Below, in pieces: positions 1-12,752 of a stretch of DNA of 64,000 nucleotides (position 1 is the stretch's first letter; the number at the start of each line of letters is the position of its first letter). The notes under the pieces were generated by a model. That model did no database searches and was not told the origin of the DNA. It saw nothing but the letters and a program-made list of their open reading frames with translations. Source of the DNA: Lantana camara (Eukaryota > Streptophyta > Magnoliopsida > Lamiales > Verbenaceae); contig CM074857.1 of NCBI GenBank assembly GCA_037501455.1, forward strand, positions 98,613,501 through 98,677,500, given 5' to 3'. The position numbers were made by a program, and so were the translations under genes.

Positions 1-3000
1 AGGACTCACTTCCGCCTAGCAAACGCCAACAATCCTGCAACTAAAAGTGTAAATGAGGGGTCAGTCAACTTGACCGAGTGAGGGGGCTAACGCACACCCA
101 CAATATATATATAAGGAGCATAGCACAGAATAAAAAGGATGGACTCATGAACCGGGAGTAGGTGTTACATACCAAAACATTTCCAAAGAACCCAAATAAG
201 ATATAGATATAAGTTTGGAAATCATTTTCCAGAAAGACTCTATCCCGATTCATAATTCCATAACATAACATAATCAACTACTCGGCGAGTACGAGCTTCC
301 AACCTCAACTCCTCATAACATAAATCAAAATCAATCCAACCTCTACACCAATGATGGAGGAGATGTACCGTCCCCATACCATCGAGAATAAACCGTCTAA
401 AATAGACTCACCCTCAAGGGGTTGCGAACCCACAAGAGTCCTCCCCGGCCTTAGCCGAAGGCTCAAGATACCACGCCTCCCTCATCACCCTAAGGTCGCA
501 CAATGATATGTCAAATGGAACTACGCAAAGGATAAATGCCCCGACGGCCCTAACCGTCCCGGGGGTACCCATTCCGCAGCTCACCAGGATCGATCCACAC
601 ACAGATCACAACGGATCACAACATAACAGATCACGACGGATCACATACGCCAATCTTCATGGCAATCTCGCTACAGAACATAACGTAAAGTACTTTTCAA
701 AACAGCTTATATATGCTTTCATATTTACTTTTCCAAACAGAGTTGATTCAGAAGGTCATAAACATATCATATCCAACACATACGTATTTATAATAGATAT
801 ACTCGCATGCAAGGGTTGAAATCAGCATATTAAGGCCATAGGTCACGTAACTATACAAAATCCTAAACCTCACCTGAGAAGCGACGAGAAACGAGAATTG
901 ATAAGACGAATGCCAACTTGATCGGGTTGTCTCCACCGTGGAGATTATTGGACAGAAAGGAAATACAGTGTACTCATGAGACAAGACTCAATCATGAACC
1001 ACAGAGACGCACGTCGACAATTATGAGGTGATATGGAATGATATGATATGTACATAGAAATTACAAGAATGACATGAAAGTGTTCATGTGCACATTTAAT
1101 ATCTCGCATTTCAATTAAACATACAATTCAATTATCACTTAAGTGATGTAGCATCTAACTTATCGAAACATTCAAGTCACTAATTGGTTCTATTAAAGAC
1201 AGTTAATCATAAGACTGCAAGTTGAATCCAAAACAAACCCAACCATTACTATTTCAACCACCCTTAATTTCACAATCCAAGAATCCTATTTAAAACATAA
1301 ATCATTTAGAAACATTAAGCTATACCATCACAATTAATGCAATTACTTAGAGAGAACGAATTACAGGTCTAATTAGATGTGTTATAGTTTACATTAAGTT
1401 TAAGTTTCAAGAATCCATATCAAAGTAATTTCATTATTAATCCAAAAATCTCAGTTATAACATTCGTATTTAGGAGATTTGTTCACGTACATATTCATCT
1501 AATTATTAATTCACATACCACAATTAAACTTTACCAATAAAGAATTCGACACCGCAATTCTCCAAACAATCAACCTGTTTAATTATCAAATTACAATTAG
1601 CTATCTGAGCTAACCTCCACTCAAAACAACTTAGATTATCTGAATCAATCCCAATTTAAATGCTAATCATTTCTTACTGTCATACACTAAAGAATGTGAG
1701 GACTAATTGCGTAGATAATCTAACATCAGAGATTTAATCAATATGCATAACTCACGGTTATCCCAGACTAAGAATCACATGGTTTCAGCAACATTCAATC
1801 ACTTATGAGTAAAAACAATATCATTATTAACCCTACAAGGCAGTTTACACATCCTCGATCCCCAGCAGTCCAAATTCTCATACATGCATAATTATACCTC
1901 ATAAATATAACAGACTATCAACTGATTAATTAAAAAAAATACAAATTCATACAACAACAATTACATATGATCAGTATTTCAAACCTTAATAACGACATAC
2001 AGTTACCACTTCACTCACACAAAACCAAAACAAAAGCTAATTAATTCAATTTAATGACAGCTAATTAATCAAGAGTTACGTTGAACACTCATACATAAAT
2101 CTAGTTATAAATTATACAGAATTGCATAAAGTATGAAATTGGAAAGAGGTTGAATTACAATTAAAAGAGAGCCAGCGATTTGAGGCGATGGAGATGGTGG
2201 CTGGACAGTTGTTAACACCCGGTGGTATTGGCGGCGAAGCTATCCGAAGAAAGAGATTTGCCCGCTACTGAAGGGGGCGGCGCCGGTACCCGATTGCTAC
2301 TGGGTTGGTGGCGGCCTTAGGTCTTTCCCTTTAGATCTGGAACGAGAGAGAATGGCTGGTGGAGGAGTTCGCCGGACTAGCTTGGTTGAAGAGGTGGCTC
2401 TGAAGTTCGTGGCAGAGCAGGGAGTATTCCCTTGCACGATGTGGTGGCTATTGGCGGTAGAAGGGGGATTTCGGTTCTGCTTCGAGCCGGGTGAAGAGGG
2501 AAAGAGGAAGTAGGGCGGCTGTCGGATCTGACCTCTGACAGTGGCGGTGGTCGTGCGTCGGATCTGTAGCCAGGTTGTCATGGCTGTCGGTGCACGGAGG
2601 CGGGAGAGCTCACTGGGGTGGCGGATTTGGCCGAGGTGGAGGGCTGGGGCACCTCGTCGGAGAGAAGGAACGGGGGAGGAATGGTGGTGTTCAGTGGGTA
2701 GCTGAGGAAGATGGTGTCGACGGCGAGCGAGGGTGGCCGACAGCGGTGGCGGTGGTCGTCGACCCTTGCGCTGGTGGAGGGCTGAGTAGCGACGGAGGTT
2801 CGGTGGTTGGGGGGATTCTCGCGCAGCTGCTGCTGCTGAAGACCGAAAGGGGAAAGAAGAAGAATGAAATGAAGGGGCTAGGGTTACTCGGTATAAAGAG
2901 GCCCATTCTTCCAAAATTTCGATTAAGCCCCTCAAGAAAATAAGTGATGCGATTTAGTCCCAAAATTCAATTAGGGTTCAAATAGATCCAATTAGAGATT

Positions 3001-3313
3001 GTATAATTATAAAAGCACCCCAAAGATTTAAAGTGATGTCCAATTAAGTTCAAATTGAATTTCTTATAATTAGAAAATGATCCTCAACTTTTATTAATTT
3101 CAAATCAACCCACATAATTTAAGTTAAAGAGCAAATAGGTATTAAACACATATTCCAATTAAGTTCACATATTTTCATAAGATTGAAATCAAGTCAATCG
3201 AACTATTAAAACACAAATAATGAAATTCAAGTATAAGCAGAGTTAAATAAATAACAATCTAATCGCACGAGAACGACATCGTATCTTGGTCCAAAAAAAT
3301 ACGGGGTGTTACA
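1..3313 (-). mobile_element. Element A: 3' LTR (left end outside window)
   Basis: Minus-strand copy of the long LTR that recurs at 5727-9463. The right boundary is exact: the LTR ends GTGTTACA at 3313 and is followed by a C-rich tract that reads as a polypurine tract on the minus strand. The first ~422 bases of the LTR lie left of the window, so the target duplication cannot be tested. Against the other LTR I count nine substitutions (510, 547, 948, 1014, 1330, 2175, 2299, 3191, 3289) and one 1-base indel near 657. This makes it a young insertion. Confidence 0.93.
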
Positions 3314-3330
3314 ACCTTCCCCCCTTAAGA
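3314..3330 (-). other. Element A polypurine tract
   Basis: On the minus strand the bases next to the 3' LTR read TCTTAAGGGGGGAAGGT, the usual plus-strand priming site. Immediately upstream on the minus strand (3331-3349) is a hairpin with arms GAACCTGG and CCAGGTTC. Confidence 0.85.
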
Positions 3331-3637
3331 GAACCTGGTCCCCAGGTTCCACTGCTGAGCTGGAAAGGCTTTGAGTGATAGTGTCTTAACCCTTCTCGAG
3401 GAGTTGCGTAAAACTTAGCCTCTGTTGTGAAGTTTACTCTCATTGTCTTTACTGAACCTTTCTCGCGATATCTCGTTGCCATTGGGATCCATTCGAGTGC
3501 TGGACCGTTTCTTTCATCAAGTTGTTCATCATTCCCCTAAGACGAATAGTTGTCACTGCACTCGACTTCGATGGCGTCGTAAACTCATCACTGCAGATCG
3601 TAGCCAGGACAACGAGTAACGCAACCTCAACAAACAA

Positions 3638-4033
3638 GAGAGAATCCCATCTCTCAGCACAAAAGGTGAGAGAACCCCGTCTCTCGAACACAGAAAGTGA
3701 GAGAACCCCGTCTCTCGATCACATAAGAGAGCCCCGTCTCTCGAGCAGATAATTGAGAGAACCCCGTCTCTCAGCCTAAGTTGGACAGATTCCAGCATCT
3801 TCCAACATTCTAGTTCAAGAAATTCCAACATTTCTCAAACCCCTAAATTCAAGAGAATCCAGCATCTCCCGAATACCTAAGTACAAGAGAATCGAACATC
3901 TCTCGTGCACAAGCTTAGAAAGAATCCAGCATCTTTCTATCACATAAGTAGAGAATCCTGCGACTCTCTAACACATATATTGAGAGAATGAACATCTCCC
4001 AAACACGTAAAAGAGGGAACCTAAGGTCTCTCT
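3638..4033. repeat. Array of ~12 short hairpins in element A
   Basis: Degenerate tandem units, 28-45 bp apart, each an inverted repeat of about 18 bp. Clear examples are GAGAGAACCCCGTCTCTC at 3668-3685, 3699-3716 and 3755-3772, and GAGAGCCCCGTCTCTC at 3727-3742. Later units keep the pairing but change both arms together: AGAAAT/ATTTCT at 3818-3835 and AGAAAGA/TCTTTCT at 3917-3938. The loop is usually ACCCCG or ATCCAGC. Both strands read through with short frames, but the units vary in length and no conserved protein emerges. Confidence 0.8.
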
Positions 4034-5706
4034 TGCGCACAATTCCACTGATCAATTATTCATACATACACACATCAGAGTAGCACTTGACAAAAAGTAT
4101 GCGATGCATGTTTGGTGTACCTTATACCACTGATATCGGTATCCCTTGAGTATAGATTCAACGCTCATACCTCAACTCAAGGGGGATATCGCGATGGAAT
4201 CCCTGTAGAACGAGGTTACAGTATGTATGTATGTTATATGAGAAGTTAGTGAGCAATCAAGAAAGTTTTAAATCACATAGACATGAATAGTTCACATAAA
4301 TACATAACTCATTCATTGCAGCAACGGTTCATAACAAGTAGAAATTTCAAGTTACAAATACTAGATCAAGTATCCAAGTTATCACAATTAAAACAACAAT
4401 AGTCATCACCCACATCAAGCAAAACAAGGCAAGAGTATTTAAGCGATGCATGTATGCAAATGCCATGAATGTTTGGCGTACCGTTAACCGAAGCGTAACA
4501 ATCTTTACAAGAAAGTCGAGATGAAGCAGTAGGAGTTGATTAAGCCGGTGATGTTGCAACCTTCGTCATCTGAACTTCTTGATCTTGAGTCTTCTCATAA
4601 AGTGGTAACTCAACAAAGCTCGTTTAGGATCCCCTTGCTCAACTAGAATCATCCTCAGTTTCTCCCAAGAATTCTCATTTATGTGTTAAATCTTAGTCTG
4701 CTCATCTTCAAGGAGTTGTCCATGATTTATTTGTCAATTAGATATTTACCTCAGAGTTTCGTTGGATGATCGTGGTGCTAAGTACTTCCCAAAGCAATCC
4801 ATGGTATATAATTCTGAAACTTGAATAAAGTCTTTCAGCATCTAAGTGTTATATTCCCGCATCAACAATGTCTTCCATCTCATCTTTGAGAAACACCCAA
4901 AGAGCTAACAACCAATCTTGTCTTGTCGTTCGTTAACTCTAAATGGCACCAAAAGCTTCAACACTCACCGATGGTTTGTAGCTCGTTGTTTAAGTAACAT
5001 GGTTACCTATCCACATCCCTTGAACTTGATCGGATCTTATTTGATCGGATTCTTCTACATTAACTCGTTTCCATCAACAAAGTGACTACTTCCAAATAAA
5101 TGAATCATCAAGGCGAAAGCTCATCAAACTCCTTCAAAACGGTTCTACTTGATCAGATTCTCCTCCATTGACTCATTTCCTCAACAAGGTGAGTACTTTC
5201 ATATGAACGAATCCTCAAGGTTAAAATTCGTCAAACTTCATCTTTCAATTGACTTTAAGGTAGTAAGTCAATAATATAGCAATCTCATTCCTTCAACTCT
5301 GAACCTTTTCATGAACATTGATCTTGGTAAAGAATCCTTTCATCTTCGAATTATGACGTGTTTTCGTTGTAGTGCTAATAGGTAGTGTTGACGGAGGGAA
5401 ATCTTAGTGTTGACTCATAGGGTACCCTGAAATTCAAACACTAAATTCGATGCATGCGGATTAAGATGCAAATGAAATGCAACAAGTACATCACGTAAAT
5501 GCAACAATTAGTTGTAATTTATAAAGCACATAAAATAAGATGTTGCATAATTAAAGTCACAATGTGCACACAATCATATAATCACGAAACAATTCATGCC
5601 GAAGGATCAAAATATCAAGTCAAACAAATGCAATGCGCAGTTATTCCTATGCCGTACGACCTAGACAGACTCAACATGACTCAAGAGCTCGATTTTGCAA
5701 CCTAGA

Positions 5707-5718
5707 GCTCTGATACCA
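5707..5718 (-). other. Element A primer-binding site (tRNA-iMet)
   Basis: The minus strand reads TGGTATCAGAGC, which is complementary to the 3' end of plant initiator tRNA-Met. It lies 8 bases from the 5' LTR, the same spacing as in elements B and D. Confidence 0.92.
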
Positions 5719-5726
5719 CTTAAGGA

Positions 5727-8700
5727 TGTAACACCCCAAACGGAGAAGTGCCACATCCCCCGCACTATGACCCAGACCCGGAAGATGAAATGAAAGTCCA
5801 TGCCCGAATCCGAATCAGAGCGAACGGGAGACCAACTCACACACTAGGCTAGGCGGATCTAACTTGACCAAACTCAGAGTGCGGAGCAATTAAAACCAAC
5901 AACAATAGTTAGCCGAAGCAATTAAAACAAAACATACAAAGCAGGTGACGGGTTCAACTAGCATAGATCCCTAGTCCCGAATATCAACATAAAGTAATAA
6001 TCATCAAGTGCCACAAGGGCCGAATGAGAGTGCCACACAGGGCTACCGAATAGTAAAGTATAATCTCAAGTCTACAAGTCAAAGCATAAGTAAAGTGAAT
6101 GAAAAGACAAATGCAAATAGAAAGACTAGACCGACGAAGTGTAACTCAAAGGACTCACTTCCGCCTAGCAAACGCCAACAATCCTGCAACTAAAAGTGTA
6201 AATGAGGGGTCAGTCAACTTGACCGAGTGAGGGGGCTAACGCACACCCACAATATATATATAAGGAGCATAGCACAGAATAAAAAGGATGGACTCATGAA
6301 CCGGGAGTAGGTGTTACATACCAAAACATTTCCAAAGAACCCAAATAAGATATAGATATAAGTTTGGAAATCATTTTCCAGAAAGACTCTATCCCGATTC
6401 ATAATTCCATAACATAACATAATCAACTACTCGGCGAGTACGAGCTTCCAACCTCAACTCCTCATAACATAAATCAAAATCAATCCAACCTCTACACCAA
6501 TGATGGAGGAGATGTACCGTCCCCATACCATCGAGAATAAACCGTCTAAAATAGACTCACCCTCAAGGGGTTGCGAACCCACAAGAGTCCTCCCCGGCCT
6601 TAGCCGAAGGCTCAAGATACCACGCCTCCCTCATCACCCTAAGGTCGCACAATGATATCTCAAATGGAACTACGCAAAGGATAAATGCCCCGACGTCCCT
6701 AACCGTCCCGGGGGTACCCATTCCGCAGCTCACCAGGATCGATCCACACACAGATCACAACGGATCACAACATAACAGATCACGACGGATCACATACGCC
6801 AATCTTTCATGGCAATCTCGCTACAGAACATAACGTAAAGTACTTTTCAAAACAGCTTATATATGCTTTCATATTTACTTTTCCAAACAGAGTTGATTCA
6901 GAAGGTCATAAACATATCATATCCAACACATACGTATTTATAATAGATATACTCGCATGCAAGGGTTGAAATCAGCATATTAAGGCCATAGGTCACGTAA
7001 CTATACAAAATCCTAAACCTCACCTGAGAAGCGACGAGAAACGAGAATTGATAAGACGAATGCCAACTTGATCGGGTTGTCTCCACCGTGGAGATTACTG
7101 GACAGAAAGGAAATACAGTGTACTCATGAGACAAGACTCAATCATGAACCACAGAGACGCACGGCGACAATTATGAGGTGATATGGAATGATATGATATG
7201 TACATAGAAATTACAAGAATGACATGAAAGTGTTCATGTGCACATTTAATATCTCGCATTTCAATTAAACATACAATTCAATTATCACTTAAGTGATGTA
7301 GCATCTAACTTATCGAAACATTCAAGTCACTAATTGGTTCTATTAAAGACAGTTAATCATAAGACTGCAAGTTGAATCCAAAACAAACCCAACCATTACT
7401 ATTTCAACCACCCTTAATTTCACAATCCAAGAATCCTATTTAAAACATAAATCATTTAGAAACATTAAGCTATACCATCCCAATTAATGCAATTACTTAG
7501 AGAGAACGAATTACAGGTCTAATTAGATGTGTTATAGTTTACATTAAGTTTAAGTTTCAAGAATCCATATCAAAGTAATTTCATTATTAATCCAAAAATC
7601 TCAGTTATAACATTCGTATTTAGGAGATTTGTTCACGTACATATTCATCTAATTATTAATTCACATACCACAATTAAACTTTACCAATAAAGAATTCGAC
7701 ACCGCAATTCTCCAAACAATCAACCTGTTTAATTATCAAATTACAATTAGCTATCTGAGCTAACCTCCACTCAAAACAACTTAGATTATCTGAATCAATC
7801 CCAATTTAAATGCTAATCATTTCTTACTGTCATACACTAAAGAATGTGAGGACTAATTGCGTAGATAATCTAACATCAGAGATTTAATCAATATGCATAA
7901 CTCACGGTTATCCCAGACTAAGAATCACATGGTTTCAGCAACATTCAATCACTTATGAGTAAAAACAATATCATTATTAACCCTACAAGGCAGTTTACAC
8001 ATCCTCGATCCCCAGCAGTCCAAATTCTCATACATGCATAATTATACCTCATAAATATAACAGACTATCAACTGATTAATTAAAAAAAATACAAATTCAT
8101 ACAACAACAATTACATATGATCAGTATTTCAAACCTTAATAACGACATACAGTTACCACTTCACTCACACAAAACCAAAACAAAAGCTAATTAATTCAAT
8201 TTAATGACAGCTAATTAATCAAGAGTTACGTTGAACACTCATACATAAATCTAGTTATAAATTATACAGAATTGCATAAAGTATGAAATTGGAAAGAGGT
8301 TGAATTACAATTAAAAGAGAGCCAACGATTTGAGGCGATGGAGATGGTGGCTGGACAGTTGTTAACACCCGGTGGTATTGGCGGCGAAGCTATCCGAAGA
8401 AAGAGATTTGCCCGCTACTGAAGGGGGCGGCGCCGGTACCCGATTGCTGCTGGGTTGGTGGCGGCCTTAGGTCTTTCCCTTTAGATCTGGAACGAGAGAG
8501 AATGGCTGGTGGAGGAGTTCGCCGGACTAGCTTGGTTGAAGAGGTGGCTCTGAAGTTCGTGGCAGAGCAGGGAGTATTCCCTTGCACGATGTGGTGGCTA
8601 TTGGCGGTAGAAGGGGGATTTCGGTTCTGCTTCGAGCCGGGTGAAGAGGGAAAGAGGAAGTAGGGCGGCTGTCGGATCTGACCTCTGACAGTGGCGGTGG

Positions 8701-9463
8701 TCGTGCGTCGGATCTGTAGCCAGGTTGTCATGGCTGTCGGTGCACGGAGGCGGGAGAGCTCACTGGGGTGGCGGATTTGGCCGAGGTGGAGGGCTGGGGC
8801 ACCTCGTCGGAGAGAAGGAACGGGGGAGGAATGGTGGTGTTCAGTGGGTAGCTGAGGAAGATGGTGTCGACGGCGAGCGAGGGTGGCCGACAGCGGTGGC
8901 GGTGGTCGTCGACCCTTGCGCTGGTGGAGGGCTGAGTAGCGACGGAGGTTCGGTGGTTGGGGGGATTCTCGCGCAGCTGCTGCTGCTGAAGACCGAAAGG
9001 GGAAAGAAGAAGAATGAAATGAAGGGGCTAGGGTTACTCGGTATAAAGAGGCCCATTCTTCCAAAATTTCGATTAAGCCCCTCAAGAAAATAAGTGATGC
9101 GATTTAGTCCCAAAATTCAATTAGGGTTCAAATAGATCCAATTAGAGATTGTATAATTATAAAAGCACCCCAAAGATTTAAAGTGATGTCCAATTAAGTT
9201 CAAATTGAATTTCTTATAATTAGAAAATGATCCTCAACTTTTATTAATTTCAAATCAACCCACATAATTTAAGTTAAAGAGCAAATAGGTATTAAACACA
9301 TATTCCAATTAAGTTCACATATTTTCATAAGATTGAAATCGAGTCAATCGAACTATTAAAACACAAATAATGAAATTCAAGTATAAGCAGAGTTAAATAA
9401 ATAACAATCTAATCGCACGAGAACGACATCGTATCTTGCTCCAAAAAAATACGGGGTGTTACA
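5727..9463 (-). mobile_element. Element A: 5' LTR, complete
   Basis: This 3,737-bp LTR starts TGTAACACCCC and ends GGGTGTTACA on the plus strand, the terminal style shared by the other long LTRs here. In element sense (right to left) it has an AT-rich start, a GC-rich gene-like block (~9060-8330), a long AT-rich stretch, and the GTGCACATGAACAC motif near 7230 that recurs in other LTRs of the window. Identity to the 1-3313 copy is about 99.7 percent over the shared part. Confidence 0.95.
8390..9085 (-). other. GC-rich leader frame in element A LTR (231 codons), doubtful
   Basis: Open frame in the sense strand of the 5' LTR, rich in Arg, Pro, Ser and Ala, with no recognisable domain. The matching frame in the 3' LTR (2297-2935) is 212 codons because base 2299 makes a TAG where this copy has CAG. 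Low-complexity composition and absence of motifs suggest a GC-rich untranslated leader. LTRs E and F contain similar GC-rich blocks (48790-49560 and ~13800-14500). Confidence 0.2.
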
Positions 9464-9537
9464 CAAACTACCTTGGTGTTGGGGTTGGATTGGTTATATG
9501 AATTATGTTTATTTTGTTTTAATACGTATGATAATAT
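9464..9537. other. Short flank, unassigned
   Basis: 74 AT-rich bases between element A and LTR G. The first five (CAAAC) should be element A's target duplication; its partner lies outside the window. Nothing else is recognised. Confidence 0.4.
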
Positions 9538-10330
9538 TATGACACCCCATCTTCTCGGCAATCCAGGTATTATGTCACGAGAGATCTAATTTTATATTTT
9601 CGTGAATTATGTGACTTCACATGCCTTATGTGTCAATTTGTAATTTATTTTATTATATACGCACTAGATTTAATTAAATGTACTTGGACTCAATCGTCTA
9701 ATAATTGCAAATTAAGGACCTAATTGTAATTAGGGTGTTTTAGCCTTCGTGGTTACCTTGAGCTCGAGAATTCGAATTCGAATTCCAACCTTATCATTAA
9801 GTTCATTTTGACGATTCGTATTCAATGAATTAACATTTTATTTTTCTAAAGCCATTTGATCACCCTACCGTTTTAAAATCCGATCCGGATGGATCAGATA
9901 TCGTTTGACCCTATCCGTTTTGCTTAACCCATTTCTCAGCCAAGAAAAGGGCCAAGCCCCTTCCACTCTCCCTCATTTCCATAGGTCCAAGAGAGAAAGA
10001 AGAAAGAGCAAAAGAAAACCCCTATTTAGCCATTCAAGCTCTAGACTCGGGCTTGCGACCTCTGAACACCCGATCAAAGATCCAAGGTAAGATTTGTATT
10101 CCTCTCATTACGTGCTTCGATTTAATATCTTTTTCATGCTTCGAATCCTTGTCTATGTAACTACTTGGGGAAGAGGGTGAATAGTGCTAGATTCGGGATT
10201 CTTGTATTCGGCTCATTTCGTGGGCTCTTACTTGCAAATATGTGATCTACGTATTGTATTTAAATTGCGGTATGATTTTTGTACAATTCGGGGTTGTGTT
10301 GGGCGTGTGTGGGCTTGTGAGGTTGTGTTT

Positions 10331-10575
10331 CCGCCATTAATGGCGGAACTTGGAGCTGTACTCGGAGGGATGACACGCCCGTGTCACCCCCTGCGCATTG
10401 TTTGAGACATGCCCTTGTCTGGTTAAGGTTACGCGTCTGACCTCGGACACACCCCGTGTCTCCTTTTTTTCTTGAGGAGAGACACGCCCGTGTCTCCCCT
10501 GTTTTGCTGAGCGTCTGTACTGAGACATGCCCGTGTCTCAGTTTCTTCTTAGAGGGAGACACGTGTGAGTTTTTG
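10331..10575. repeat. Palindrome cluster in LTR G
   Basis: A perfect 16-bp palindrome, CCGCCATTAATGGCGG (10331-10346), is followed by at least five hairpins with a shared stem theme. These are TGACACGCCCGTGTCA (10371-10386), AGACATGCCCTTGTCT (10405-10420), GGACACACCCCGTGTC (10445-10460), GAGACACGCCCGTGTCTC (10479-10496) and TGAGACATGCCCGTGTCTCA (10521-10540). The loop is GCCC in most. A degenerate copy with core ACACGTGT follows at ~10556-10567. Confidence 0.85.
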
Positions 10576-12448
10576 TGTGTTGTTTTGCTCAGCTTTGTTT
10601 TTTATGCTCGTTTTATGCTTTTATCCGTCCCTGATCATGATCCCAACTTGATGTATAACTTGATATGAATATGAATTCATAAAATAAGATGTGTTTTGTA
10701 CTTATATGATTTGGTTTTGCTGGTAAAATGTGTTATGTGTTCTTAAATATGATTAAGTGTTGTTATATGCATGTCGATTGTCCTTATTTGCATTAATTGT
10801 GCACATGAAAATGTCTTGATGTGTTTTATGCATACGTAAGTTGTGAAATTGGTTTAAATATGAGCTTTGCCTAAGTGTTTGCATCTCTTAAGTGTCAATG
10901 CATATGTTGTGCATCTATGTAGTTCATCTTTGAGTCTAAGTCTTGTTTTATGTCTGCAGTTTATTCAGGTGCACCCGGGGTGGTATCCCGTTAGCCGTGT
11001 TGATCCCAGGGTGGATCATCCTTCGCGTTCGGTTTCCATTGGTAAAAGGTGAGGTTAGGTTATAGTTAAACCCTATGAAACATGCTCATTTTCTATGCGT
11101 GAGAACTATAACCTTAAGTATAAGTAAATATGTGTGAAATATGTAAGTTCATGACTTTGCTTAGTCTCTGCAAGTATGTCACGATATGTAAAAGCCTATG
11201 TACGCTTGTTTTGATTCGGTATGATTTGTTATGTTTGCAACATTAAACTATGTTTCAAACCGTATGCCTGTTATGAGTCGAGCGCTGCAAGCTTCGGATA
11301 TGTTATGAATTTGACACGGAGAGGTTTGTAAAGCATAGTTGTTGCAAGGTAAGGTATATTATGTTCAATTATGATAAGTAGCGGGTTATGATATGGTATG
11401 CTCTGATATGATATGTTTTGGTATGATGGGCACGGGACTCTATGAGTCAGGACACCTGGATGACAGCGGGCTGTCGGAATAAGCCTGAGCGTGGTCTCCA
11501 AGTTTGATAAGACTAACCCGGAACCCGCCAGGAGGTTTAATAGGGGGGATGGGAACCTGAGGGTTTGAGTGTTCGCTTTCCCCTCATCTGTATGGATGGT
11601 TAGGGTCACACAACCCTTCCATCACCGGAGAAGGAGGTATGTTTGATATTTTTGTTTTGTTTTGATATGATATGATATTTTATGATTCGTATGAGGAGCC
11701 CAAGATGGGATTTGTTACTCGTACCCGTTGAGTTTTGTATGTATGCTCTGGTAAGTTCGTGACACGGGGATAGACTCTTAAATAAATTAAAATATGGATC
11801 CTATGAAAGTATAAGATAAGATAAGAAATGTTTGATAAGATTTGATACGATAAGGTATGATTTGATATGTATGTTATATAAGAATTTGTTATGTTATGTT
11901 TTGTTCTGTTTTGATTAGAAATCCCTATATGTACGTATCACGGGCAAATATTTTAGTGTGCAAAAACAATCCCTGAGTTCACAAACAGTAAGTGTTGAAT
12001 GTGCTTTGCTCTATATATATGTAGCGTGTGTGGGTAGCCCCTCATTCACTCCGTGTGATTGACCCCTATCCCCTTTTGTTTTTAGTGTGCAGGTGCTTGT
12101 CGTAGAGTTCGAGCTAGGCGGCGTGTGTCAAGCCCTTGGAGTCTATCGTGTCTGTAACAGTACAGGACCAGCCCAGTATGCTGATATTGTTCCGCCACTG
12201 GTGTCCCCAGGCACGGGTTTTGCTCTTCCTGATGGGTTAGGCCACCAAGGAAAACGCGTCTACAAGGTAAGGTTTCCATCCCCCTTATAAGGAGAACTTC
12301 GTTCTCTTTCCCAACCGATGTGGGATGGGTGCACATCCACCCCCCTCCCCCCCAAGGAGAGCTCACCGTCCTCGCTGAGGACCTGACACATCAGCTTCCT
12401 GGCACCAGCTCTGATACCATGCATAGTATAATATATTACATAATATAT

Positions 12449-12453
12449 TGTAC

Positions 12454-12494
<41 letters not shown>
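12449..12494. repeat. (TA)n microsatellite
   Basis: Uninterrupted TA dinucleotides inside the 868-bp part of insertion K. A second short TA run lies near 12557-12571. The apparent frames across it are artefacts of the repeat. Confidence 0.9.
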
Positions 12495-12500
<6 letters not shown>

Positions 12501-12630
12501 ACAATTACACATGCACAGCAACACACAACACAATTCATACACATGCACGTAATATACGTATATATATATATACATACGACACAAGCACGCACAGGAGCAA
12601 GAAGCGGCAATTAAAATCCAATTAAGACAT

Positions 12631-12752
12631 TCCTCGCCCGGGGAGAAATTCTTCTTCAACACTCCCTGGCGGGGGAAGAAAGCTACTGGAAGCTTTTTGG
12701 AGGTAAGTCCCCTGCCGGGGACCTTCAAGGCTTAATTCTCCCCGCCTGGAGA
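12631..12752. repeat. Palindrome cluster in insertion K
   Basis: Four inverted repeats with GCC/GGC cores: CCTCGCCCGGGG (from ~12632), TCCCTGGCGGGGGA (from ~12663), GTCCCCTGCCGGGGAC (12707-12722, 6-bp stem) and TCTCCCCGCCTGGAGA (12737-12752). The stem sequence differs from that of LTR G but the layout is the same. Confidence 0.75.

Larger units (their letters stand above)
3314..5726 (-). mobile_element. Element A internal region, no retroviral genes
   Basis: Only ~2.4 kb lie between the two LTRs. I find no gag, protease, reverse transcriptase or integrase motif in any frame, and the longest frames are below 100 codons. The region holds a polypurine tract at the left, a hairpin array at 3638-4033, AT-rich unclassified sequence at ~4034-5700, and a primer-binding site at the right. 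This is the architecture of a non-autonomous LTR element (LARD/TRIM-like), which must borrow proteins from an autonomous relative. Element D in this window shares the LTR style and the primer site and retains gag. Confidence 0.85.

Noticed and set aside
3522..3831. Short repetitive peptides across the hairpin array (both strands)
   Set aside because: Unit lengths are not multiples of three and stops intervene. Structure explains the pattern better than coding.
1..9463. A 6.15-kb tandem duplication
   Set aside because: The repeated unit ends exactly at TG/CA borders with a polypurine tract and a tRNA primer site in between, so these are the two LTRs of one retrotransposon.
10331..10575. CRISPR-like array
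   Set aside because: Units are short palindromes with irregular spacing in a plant LTR. There are no spacers of constant length and no cas genes.
12153..12334. Cassandra TRIM with 5S rRNA domain
   Set aside because: The AACGCGTCT and GATGTGGGAT signature is of another TRIM family, and the 5S box A/C text is not present.
12260..12728. Several overlapping frames of 90-120 codons on both strands
   Set aside because: They run through (TA)n and low-complexity LTR sequence and have no domain.
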